Assembly (NCBI RefSeq): GCF_016427505.1
Contig: NZ_JAELXS010000003.1
Location: 372,001-436,000 of the forward strand
Length of the DNA stretch: 64,000 nucleotides
Source: Sphingomonas mollis
GTDB taxonomy: Bacteria > Pseudomonadota > Alphaproteobacteria > Sphingomonadales > Sphingomonadaceae
Reading direction: 5' to 3'
A program made the translations under genes and the position numbers. Positions 37,996-45,601 of the stretch are shown in pieces; the first letter of the stretch is position 1, and each line of letters opens with the position of its first letter. The notes under the pieces were generated by a model. It ran no database searches. It saw nothing but the letters and a program-made list of their open reading frames with translations, and had not been told where the DNA came from.

Positions 37996-39410
37996 AGCGG
38001 TGCCTTCATCAATGCGGGGCGGGTGGCGGCGAGGTGGACGATCAGTTCGCCGAACAGGCCGTTCGCCCAGGCGAACCATTCGCGAGTGAATTTGGCGGGA
38101 TTATCCTGATCGAACGCCTCGTGGATGAAGCCCGTGCCGCCATCGGTATCGCGCAACGTGCGCAGGCAGGCGAGGATCGTCGCATCGTCGGTGGCGGACA
38201 GCGCGCGGATCGTGAGCGACATCGGCCATATCTGGCCGGCGCCGACATGGGGGCCGCCGATACCTTCCGCTTTGGTGCCACGGAAGAACCACGGGTTCGC
38301 CTCGCTCCACGCGGCGTCGCGGGTGCGTTGCCATAGCGGGTCGGTAGGCGCGACGCAGCCGAGATAGGCGAGGCCGGAGAGCGAGGGCACGTTGGCGTCA
38401 TCCATGAAGACGGCGTTGCCATAGCCATCGACCTCATACGCCCAGACCTCGCGACCGTCCTTCAGCCGCATCGTGCCCCATTGACGCAGGGCCGCCTCCA
38501 CCTCGGTGGCGAGCGTGGTGGCTTCGGTGGCGAGGGTGGTATCCTGCCGGGCTTCGCTGGCAACTGTTGCCAGTTCGCGCAACGCGCTGACCGCGAACAG
38601 ATTGGCGGGGATCAGGAAGGGGTAGAGGCAGGCGTCATCGGAGGGGCGGAAGCCGGAATGGATCAGGCCGACCGGCCGCGTCGGGTTGCCGTGGCCCCAC
38701 AGCAGCGTTTCGGTCGGCTGCGGCGCGCTGCGGCGGAAGCTGTAGGGGGCGGGGCCGTCCTTTCGCTGTTGTTCGCGGAAGGTGCGGATGCTGGTGCGGG
38801 CGGCTTGTGCCCAGGTGGCGTCGAACGGTCGCGGATCGCGCGTCGCCTGCCAGTATCCATGCGCGAGGCGCATCGGATAGCAGAGCGAATCGATCTCCCA
38901 TTTCCGCTCGGCCACGCCGGGTTTCATCGTGGTTTCGTCGGTCAGCGCCCAGCCGAGATTGGTCTTCGCGGTCGGGTCTTCCATGAAGGCGTTGGCGTAC
39001 GGGTCGATCAGGATCGAGCGTGCCTGCCGGGCGATCAGGCCGCTGAACAGCTCGCCCAGCTTCGGGTCGTTGCGGACCAGATGGAGGTATGGCTTCACCT
39101 GCGCGGCGGAGTCGCGCAACCACAGGCAGGGGATGTCGCCGGTGATGACGAACGCATCGGGCTGGCCGCCGATGGTGCCCATCTTCACCGTCGTATCCAG
39201 CGTGTTGGGATAACAGTTGCCGAACATCCAGCGCAGTTTCGGATCGGCGATCAGCTTCGAGACGCGCACGATCTCGCGCTCGACGGCGGGGCTGGTGAAG
39301 CGGCGGTCGGCGCGTGCGGGGCGCTTGTCGGGGAAGGCGGGCGCGGCGAAGGCGGGGGTGCCGGCGAGCGCAAGGCCGCCTGCCAACACCATGCGGCGAT
39401 CGATCGTCAT
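37992..39410 (-). CDS. Glycoside hydrolase family 125 exo-alpha-1,6-mannosidase
   Basis: 472 residues with a signal beginning MTIDRRMVLAGGLALAG, again twin-arginine-like. GH125 features are MFGNCYPNTLDTTV, FVITGDIPCLWLRDSAAQ, WEIDSLCYPMRLAHGYW, GFRPSDDACLYPFLIP and the C-terminal ANGLFGELIVHL. Characterised members remove alpha-1,6-mannose from N-glycan cores by inversion. The start overlaps the GH3 stop (ATGA), with GGAG eight bases before it. The combination with GH92 next door is the standard pair for removing all alpha-mannose from an N-glycan. Confidence 0.94.
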   Translation of the reverse strand: MTIDRRMVLAGGLALAGTPAFAAPAFPDKRPARADRRFTSPAVEREIVRVSKLIADPKLRWMFGNCYPNTLDTTVKMGTIGGQPDAFVITGDIPCLWLRDSAAQVKPYLHLVRNDPKLGELFSGLIARQARSILIDPYANAFMEDPTAKTNLGWALTDETTMKPGVAERKWEIDSLCYPMRLAHGYWQATRDPRPFDATWAQAARTSIRTFREQQRKDGPAPYSFRRSAPQPTETLLWGHGNPTRPVGLIHSGFRPSDDACLYPFLIPANLFAVSALRELATVASEARQDTTLATEATTLATEVEAALRQWGTMRLKDGREVWAYEVDGYGNAVFMDDANVPSLSGLAYLGCVAPTDPLWQRTRDAAWSEANPWFFRGTKAEGIGGPHVGAGQIWPMSLTIRALSATDDATILACLRTLRDTDGGTGFIHEAFDQDNPAKFTREWFAWANGLFGELIVHLAATRPALMKAPL

Positions 39411-41959
39411 TTCGGCAGCTCCGTCGCGGTGCCGGTGATGGTCAGGTCGACCCATGCACCGGGTGCGGTGTCCGGCTGGCCGCCGCCTACAAACAGGCGG
39501 TACTGGCCGGGGACAACCGAGCGGGTGCCGTCACGTGATACGGTGCTCATCGCGCGGGGATCGAGCGTGAAGGCCACGCGGCTGGCCTTGCCGGGGGTGA
39601 GCGACAGGCGGCGGAAGCCGACGAGCTGGCGTTGCAGCACCGGGGTCGTGATGCCGGTTGCGGCACCGGCGGGCGGCACCAGATACACCTGCGCCACCTC
39701 GTCGCCGGCGCGCGCGCCGATGTTGGTCACGTCCGCCTCGATCGTCAGGCTCGCACCCGCCGTCACCGTCGCGGTTGGTTGGCGCGCGACATAGCCGAAC
39801 TTCGTGTAGCTGAGGCCGTAGCCGAAGCCCCAGAGCGGCGTGCCGGTGAAATAGCGATAGGTGCGTTCCTTCATGCCGTAATCGACGAACGCGGGCAGGT
39901 CGCTGGTCTGCCTGTAGAACGTCACCGGCAGGCGACCGGCGGGGTTGTTGCGACCGGCCAGCGTCTCGGCGATGGCGGTGCCCCCCGCCTCGCCCGGATA
40001 CCAGGCGGTCAGGATCGCGTCGGCGGCGGCGGGATCGACCGCCACGGCGCTGCCGCTGGTCAGGACGATCACGAGTGGCTTGCCGGTCGCCTTCAACGCG
40101 GCGAGCAGGCGCTGTTGCGGCAGCGGCAAGGCGATGTCGGTGCGGTCGCCGCCGACGAAGCCGGGGACGCTGACCGACAGCGCCTCGCCCTCCAGATCGG
40201 GTGACAGGCCGACGACGGCGACGATCGCATCCATGCCCTCGGTCGCCGCCACGGCTTCGCGCAGCAGCGGTTCGGCGGGGGGCAGCCAGAGCAGGCGGAT
40301 GCCTTCGTCTTCGCTATGGTGTTGCAGTTCCAGAGCGAACGGCACGGCGCGGCCGTCGCTGGTATACGGAATTTCGATGCGGCCGCGCTTCACATCGCCG
40401 TCGGCGAGCGGCTTGCCATCGATCGACACGCGCACCGCGTCGTGGCGGGTGCAGTTCTTCCAGCAGGCCGGTACATCGACGACGAGGCGATAATCGCCGG
40501 GGCCGGGGGGAACGAATTCACCCGACCAGCGGACCCCGAACTGCGTGCCCAATTGCGACAGCGGGCTGGCGCGATTGTGATCGACGTCGATGCGGCGTTC
40601 CTGCCGTGTCGCGACGGGGGTGCCGATCAGGTCGGTGGCGGCGAAATATTCCGCCTTCAGCCCGGTCCTGCCGGCGCTGCGGAATGCGGTTTCGGGGATG
40701 ACGACCGCGGCGCCATCGGCGAGCAGCGATCCTTGCGCATAGCGGACGTTCGTCGCGCCGAATTGCGCGCGGATGCCGTCGAGCGGTGTGACGGGGGCGA
40801 TGGCGGTGCCGTGGTAATTGGCCTGCAACACGCCGAGATCGTCGGCATCCGCACCGATTACCGCGATGCGTGCGCCGGGTTTGAGCGGCAGGCGATCGGC
40901 GTCGTTCTTCAGCAAGACGATCGACTTGCGTGCCGCCTCAAGCGCCAGCGCGTGATGGGCGGGGGCGCCGAGCGCGGACGGCTTGACCCGCCGCCACGGG
41001 TTCGCCGCGCCGAATGCGATGCCTAACGCGCGGCGGGCTTCGAGCGAGCGGGCGAGCGCGGTGTCGATCTCCGCCTCCGTCACCAGTCCGCGCGATACCG
41101 CCTGCGGCAGGGCGGCATAGGCGGTGCCGCAGTTCAGGTCGGTCCCGCCCTTTACCGCGGCGGCGGCGGCGGCGGCGGCGTCGAGGCGGTAATGGTGAAA
41201 CAGGTGGATATTGGCGATCGCATCGCAGTCCGACACGGTGAAGCCGGTGAAGCCCCAATCCTTGCGGATGCGATCGATCATCAGCGGCGCACTGGCGCAG
41301 GCGGGGGTGCCGTGGATCGAATTGTACGCACACATCAGCGACTGTGCCTTGCCCTCCGTCACGGCGAGGCGAAAGGCGGGGAGGTAGGTGGCCTCCAGAT
41401 CCTGCGGACTGGGATCGACGTCGAAGCTGTCGCGACCGGCCTCGGGGCCGCTGTGCACGGCGAGGTGCTTGGGCGTGGCGATGACCTTGGGGTGCGCGGC
41501 ATCCGGTCCTTGCAGGCCAGTGACGAAGGCGACGCCCAGTCGGCCGGTCAGATAGGGGTCCTCGCCATAGGTTTCCTGGCCCCGGCCCCAGCGCGGATCA
41601 CGGAAAATGTTGATGTTGGGCGACCAGATCGTCAGCCCTTCATAGATGCGTCGGTCCGCATCGACGGGCTGCGCGTTGAACTTCGCGCGCGCCTCGGTCG
41701 CGACGACATCGCCGATACGGTGGATCAGGTCGGTATCCCATGTCGCGGCCATGCCGATCGCCTGCGGAAAGACGGTGGCATGGCCGTTGCGGGCGAGACC
41801 GTGCAGCCCCTCGTTCCACCAGTCATAGGCGGGCAGTTTCGCCTTGGGTTCGGCGGGCGCGGTGCTTTGCAGCTGTGCGGCCTTTTCCTCCACCGTCATC
41901 GTCGCGATGGCGGCGGCGATGGCCGGGTCGGCCGCCTGGGCGAGCAACATCCAGATCAT
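39407..41959 (-). CDS. Glycoside hydrolase family 3, beta-xylosidase-like clade, with PA14 insert
   Basis: 850 residues. WWNEGLHGLARNG, IWSPNINIFRDPRWGRGQET and SIHGTPACA, with DLNCGTAY after the active site, are typical of the plant-type beta-xylosidase branch rather than of simple beta-glucosidases. The nucleophile Asp is in FTVSDCDAI. A PA14-like domain (LKAEYFAATDLIG to LLWLPP) is inserted in the second half, and a fibronectin-like domain ends the protein. The N-terminus is short and hydrophobic (MIWMLLAQA), so export is uncertain. Within this operon, removal of the beta-1,2-xylose of plant N-glycans is a reasonable guess. The start overlaps the GH2 stop (ATGA). Confidence 0.92.
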   Translation of the reverse strand: MIWMLLAQAADPAIAAAIATMTVEEKAAQLQSTAPAEPKAKLPAYDWWNEGLHGLARNGHATVFPQAIGMAATWDTDLIHRIGDVVATEARAKFNAQPVDADRRIYEGLTIWSPNINIFRDPRWGRGQETYGEDPYLTGRLGVAFVTGLQGPDAAHPKVIATPKHLAVHSGPEAGRDSFDVDPSPQDLEATYLPAFRLAVTEGKAQSLMCAYNSIHGTPACASAPLMIDRIRKDWGFTGFTVSDCDAIANIHLFHHYRLDAAAAAAAAVKGGTDLNCGTAYAALPQAVSRGLVTEAEIDTALARSLEARRALGIAFGAANPWRRVKPSALGAPAHHALALEAARKSIVLLKNDADRLPLKPGARIAVIGADADDLGVLQANYHGTAIAPVTPLDGIRAQFGATNVRYAQGSLLADGAAVVIPETAFRSAGRTGLKAEYFAATDLIGTPVATRQERRIDVDHNRASPLSQLGTQFGVRWSGEFVPPGPGDYRLVVDVPACWKNCTRHDAVRVSIDGKPLADGDVKRGRIEIPYTSDGRAVPFALELQHHSEDEGIRLLWLPPAEPLLREAVAATEGMDAIVAVVGLSPDLEGEALSVSVPGFVGGDRTDIALPLPQQRLLAALKATGKPLVIVLTSGSAVAVDPAAADAILTAWYPGEAGGTAIAETLAGRNNPAGRLPVTFYRQTSDLPAFVDYGMKERTYRYFTGTPLWGFGYGLSYTKFGYVARQPTATVTAGASLTIEADVTNIGARAGDEVAQVYLVPPAGAATGITTPVLQRQLVGFRRLSLTPGKASRVAFTLDPRAMSTVSRDGTRSVVPGQYRLFVGGGQPDTAPGAWVDLTITGTATELPK

Positions 41960-44586
41960 CGGCGCGACCCCAGCGAGCGGACGGTCAGCGCGCGGGCCAG
42001 TGCGGCGGGGGAGGCGGTGGAAGCGATCGTCACGGTACGGCTTTCTCCGGGCAGCAGGTCGAAACCGTCGTCGGACGGTTGCGCGGCGGTATCGCCGAAA
42101 TCGAGCATGATGGCACGGGCGAACGCCCCCGCCGTCACGGTGAGGTCACGGCCCTTCCATGCCACCGTAATCTTCGGGTCGGGATAGGCCATCGCCTTGG
42201 GCAATGCCCGTTCGACGATGGCGCGGCTGACGACGGCATCGCCGACGATCAGTTCGGCCACGGCATAGCTGGCGCCAGGCGCAGCGGTGCCGAACAGCGC
42301 GGCATCGTCCAGCGTCACGATGTCAGCCGCCGACAATGGTGCGAGCGTCGCGTCGCCGGTGCGTTCGCCCAGTGGCCGACCGGCCATGTCCATCGCGCGC
42401 ACCCGCCAGCGCGCGGGCGTCGGCGTGGTGGCATCGGAAACGAGCGCGATCCGTGTCCTGCCATCGTGCCGCTCGGCGACGATCGCCTGCGGTGCGAAGA
42501 AGCGGCGGGTTTCGTACTGGAGCAGCTTCCAGCGGCCATCATGGTCGATGCTCGCCCATGATATCGCCGGCCACACATCGTTCAACTGCCAGTAGAGCGA
42601 CCCCATCGTCACCGGGCGACAAGCGCGGTGGTGGAGCGCCGCCATGCCGATCGCCTGCGCCTGATTGACCTGGCTGAGATAGACAAGATCGGCGAAATCG
42701 CGCGGTTCGCCGAGACGCTCGCGGATGTAGAACAACAGGCGTTCGTTACCCTCTCCGGCGAGGAATCGCTGATGCGCCTTCATCACCGGACTGTCGGCGG
42801 CGAGCGGTTTCGAATCCGCGAAGCCGCGGATCGTCGACAGGTCGGGCATCGCCTGAAACCCGTATTCCGACATGAAGCGCGGGCAACTGTCGAGGTAGCG
42901 TTCGACCGGCTTCGATCCCGACCATACGTCCCAGAAATGGCGGTCGCCATCCTTGTCGGTATCGGTCGGCCCCTCGTAATCGGTCGAGGGTGAGCCGGGC
43001 CAGTAGGGGACGCCCGGCGATTTCGCCGTCACCGCGCCGCGGAGGACGCGGTCGAACAGCACGGCCATGCCGACGCCGATGCGCTCCTGCTCGTCCGGTC
43101 CCATCGCCTTCTTGAATGCCTTGCGGTCGGACCAGTTCTCCCAGCCCGACAATATCTCGTTGCCGCCTGCCCACAGCACGATCGAGGGGTGCGATTGCAG
43201 GCGCGCGACCTGTTCCTCCGCCTCGATCCGCACATTTTCGCGGAACGCGGCGTCGGGGGGCGTGACGGCGCCGCCGAACATGAAGTCCTGCCACACCATC
43301 AGGCCCATCTCGTCGGCCATGTCGTAAAAGGCATCGTCGAGATAATAGCCGCCGCCCCAGACGCGGATCATGTTCATGTGCGTGTCGCGCGCGGCGGTCA
43401 GCAGCGGGCGCATCGTCGCGGGGGTGACGCGGGCGGGGAACATGTCGAACGGGATCAGGTTCGCGCCCTTGGCGAAGATCGCCGTGCCGTTGACGCGGAA
43501 GCCAAAGCTGCCGCCTTCGCGGATCAATTCGACCGTGCGCAGGCCGATGCGGCGTTCGGCGCTGTCCTCCACGGCGTCATCGCTCAGCAGCGAACCGGAG
43601 ACGCGGTAGAGCGGTTGCTCGCCATAGCCGATCGGTTGCCATCGCTTCGGCTGCGCGACGGTCAGCGGAATGGTGACGCGGTTGTGGCCCGGTGCCAGCG
43701 CGACCTGTCGCAGCATCGGCGCGCCACCCTCCACCACGGCGCGCACGGTGGTGGTGCCGGGCTGGTCGGCGACGATGTCGAACACCGCCATCAACCGCGC
43801 CTCGATATCGGTCAGCGCTTCCTGTTCGACGCGAAATTCATCGATGCGGGCATTGTCCCACGCCTCCAGCCGGATAGGCCGCCATGGCCCGACCGCGAGG
43901 ATGCGCGGTCCCCAGTCCCAGCTGTAATGATATTTCGGTTTGCGGATGTACGGCGAGGTCTGCTTGCCCTTCGGCTCGTCGCCGAACGCGCTGTCATATT
44001 CGCCGGGCAGCGGGTTCTTCTCGGCCAGCACCATCGGTTGCAGCGTGCGGATCGGCGCGGCGAAGGTGATGGTGATCGTGTTGTGGCCGGGCTTCAGGAA
44101 AGCCTTCGCATCGACCCGCCAGCGGCGATGCGCATTGTTCGCGGTCAGGAGCGGATGGCCGTTGACGTTCACCTTGGCGAAGGTGTCGAGGCCGTCGAAC
44201 ACCAGATCGAGATGATCGCGGGCCAGCATCGCGAGCGTCAGGTTCAGGGTGCGGGCATATTCCCAATCGGTCCGGCCGACCCACTGGATCGCTCCCTCGT
44301 TCGTGCCCTTGAACGGATCCGGGACGCGGGCGGCGGCGATCAGGTCCTGCTGGACGCTGCCGGGGACGGCGGCGGGAAACCATTTCGCCTCTCGGGGGTG
44401 GGCGGCGGCGGCGGTCGTGTCGGTCGGCGCGATGCGGACCTGCCAGCCATCGTTCAGGGTGGTCACGCTGCGCTGCGCGGCGGCGGCCGGCGCGGCAGCG
44501 AACAGCAGCGGCAACGCGGTCGATGTCGCCAGTCCCAACAGGAAGGTCGAGGTATGGATACCCGCAGCGGATCGCCGCATCATCAT
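41956..44586 (-). CDS. Glycoside hydrolase family 2 beta-mannosidase
   Basis: 876 residues from the first of three consecutive ATG codons (44586, 44583, 44580). CTGGAGA directly before them favours the second or third. A signal peptide ends near AAAPAAAAQ. Beta-mannosidase markers are LNDGWQVR, VPGSVQQDL, KYHYSWDWGPRI, MIRVWGGGYYLDDAFYDMADE and VWQDFMFGGAVTP. The acid/base is Glu477 in AGGNEI and the nucleophile Glu574 in MSEYGFQA. It would cleave the Man-beta-1,4-GlcNAc bond after alpha-mannose removal. First gene of the GH2-GH3-GH125-GH92 operon and divergent from the GntR gene. Confidence 0.94.
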   Translation of the reverse strand: MMMRRSAAGIHTSTFLLGLATSTALPLLFAAAPAAAAQRSVTTLNDGWQVRIAPTDTTAAAAHPREAKWFPAAVPGSVQQDLIAAARVPDPFKGTNEGAIQWVGRTDWEYARTLNLTLAMLARDHLDLVFDGLDTFAKVNVNGHPLLTANNAHRRWRVDAKAFLKPGHNTITITFAAPIRTLQPMVLAEKNPLPGEYDSAFGDEPKGKQTSPYIRKPKYHYSWDWGPRILAVGPWRPIRLEAWDNARIDEFRVEQEALTDIEARLMAVFDIVADQPGTTTVRAVVEGGAPMLRQVALAPGHNRVTIPLTVAQPKRWQPIGYGEQPLYRVSGSLLSDDAVEDSAERRIGLRTVELIREGGSFGFRVNGTAIFAKGANLIPFDMFPARVTPATMRPLLTAARDTHMNMIRVWGGGYYLDDAFYDMADEMGLMVWQDFMFGGAVTPPDAAFRENVRIEAEEQVARLQSHPSIVLWAGGNEILSGWENWSDRKAFKKAMGPDEQERIGVGMAVLFDRVLRGAVTAKSPGVPYWPGSPSTDYEGPTDTDKDGDRHFWDVWSGSKPVERYLDSCPRFMSEYGFQAMPDLSTIRGFADSKPLAADSPVMKAHQRFLAGEGNERLLFYIRERLGEPRDFADLVYLSQVNQAQAIGMAALHHRACRPVTMGSLYWQLNDVWPAISWASIDHDGRWKLLQYETRRFFAPQAIVAERHDGRTRIALVSDATTPTPARWRVRAMDMAGRPLGERTGDATLAPLSAADIVTLDDAALFGTAAPGASYAVAELIVGDAVVSRAIVERALPKAMAYPDPKITVAWKGRDLTVTAGAFARAIMLDFGDTAAQPSDDGFDLLPGESRTVTIASTASPAALARALTVRSLGSRR

Positions 44587-44824
44587 TCTCCAGGTACGCG
44601 CCTTTGGCGGACAGTTCGCTGGCGCAGGAGTGTAACCAATATAGGTCCATGCACAATAGTGACCGATACGTGCCGTCAGATCGCATTGTCTGATAGCCGG
44701 TTGTCGATCCGGCTTTGCTAGGACCAATCTATCCTTTGGCTGCCGTCGGTTGCCGCTCGCCACGGGTTCCGATACGCTGGTATCGACGATGAAGGCCGCG
44801 ACCGCCTTCGATGAAGGGGGCAGG
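44587..44824. other. Divergent promoter region of the mannosidase operon and the GntR gene
   Basis: 238 bases that must hold promoters in both directions. Two related sequences are present: ACCAATATAGGTCC near 44635 and ACCAATCTAT at 44723-44732. The spacing and core promoters could not be fixed with confidence. Confidence 0.5.
44723..44732 (-). promoter_or_regulatory. Candidate GntR (NagR-like) operator
   Basis: Read on the minus strand, ATAGATTGGT is identical to ten bases found before the NagB-II/NagA operon at 50852-50861. It resembles the ATTGGTATAGA-type sites bound by GntR-family NagR in Bacillus. It lies about 90 bases before the GntR start, consistent with autoregulation and with control of the divergent operon. 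Confidence 0.45.
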
Positions 44825-45562
44825 ATGGCATTTTCCGACGAGGTAGGGCGGTTCAGGGAGGGCAATCCTTCGCCACTCTATCTGCAATTGCAGCAACTGA
44901 TCCGCGACGCGATCGGTCGCGATATCCTGGCCCAAGGCGATGCGATTCCGGCCGAACGCGATCTGGCGGTCGAATATGACGTGTCACGCATCACCGTGCG
45001 CAAGGCGATCGGCGGGCTGGTCGAGGATGGGCTGCTGACGCGCCGCCGGGGCGCCGGCACGTTCGTGGCGGGACGCGTCGAGAAGAGTTTCTCCAAGCTG
45101 TCCTCGTTTTCCGAAGACATGGCGACGCGGGGCAAGACCGCGTCGAGCACCTGGATATCCCGCGCGGCGGGAACGGTGAACCCGGAGGAATCGATGGCGC
45201 TCGGCCTGTCGCCGGGAGCGCCGGTCTATCGCTTCCATCGTATCCGCTTCGCCGACGACGAGCCGATGGCGCTCGAGATGTCGACGATCGCGGGATATTG
45301 CCTGCCGTCGGTGCAGGCGGTGAAGGACTCGCTCTACGAAGCGTTGGGGCAGTCCGATTGTCGACCGGTGCGTGCCCTGCAGCGCCTGCGCGCAGTGCCG
45401 TTCGTGTCCGAACATGCGCGGATGCTGGGGGTCGATGCCGGCCATGCGGGCCTGCTGATCGAGCGGCGCGGGTTCCTGCGCGATGGCCGGGCGGCTGAGT
45501 TCACCCGGTCCTATTATCGCGGTGATGCGTATGATTTCGTTGCCGAGCTTTCCGATATCTGA
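44825..45562 (+). CDS. GntR/HutC-family regulator, NagR-like
   Basis: 245 residues from ATG 44825, chosen because AGGGGGCAGG stands directly before it; in-frame starts upstream lack such a site. The winged helix-turn-helix lies in about residues 10-80 (PLYLQLQQLIRDAIG, SRITVRKAIGGLVEDGLL). The UTRA ligand-binding domain follows (SFSEDMATRGKTASS, VYRFHRIRFADDEPMALE). UTRA regulators near nag genes usually sense GlcNAc-6-phosphate or glucosamine-6-phosphate. It is placed between the mannosidase operon, the beta-galactosidase gene and the nag operon and probably controls all three. Confidence 0.9.
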   Translation: MAFSDEVGRFREGNPSPLYLQLQQLIRDAIGRDILAQGDAIPAERDLAVEYDVSRITVRKAIGGLVEDGLLTRRRGAGTFVAGRVEKSFSKLSSFSEDMATRGKTASSTWISRAAGTVNPEESMALGLSPGAPVYRFHRIRFADDEPMALEMSTIAGYCLPSVQAVKDSLYEALGQSDCRPVRALQRLRAVPFVSEHARMLGVDAGHAGLLIERRGFLRDGRAAEFTRSYYRGDAYDFVAELSDI

Positions 45563-45601
45563 CGGCGTTCGCGCCACCAAATTACCATTCGGAGTATTGC
45601 C

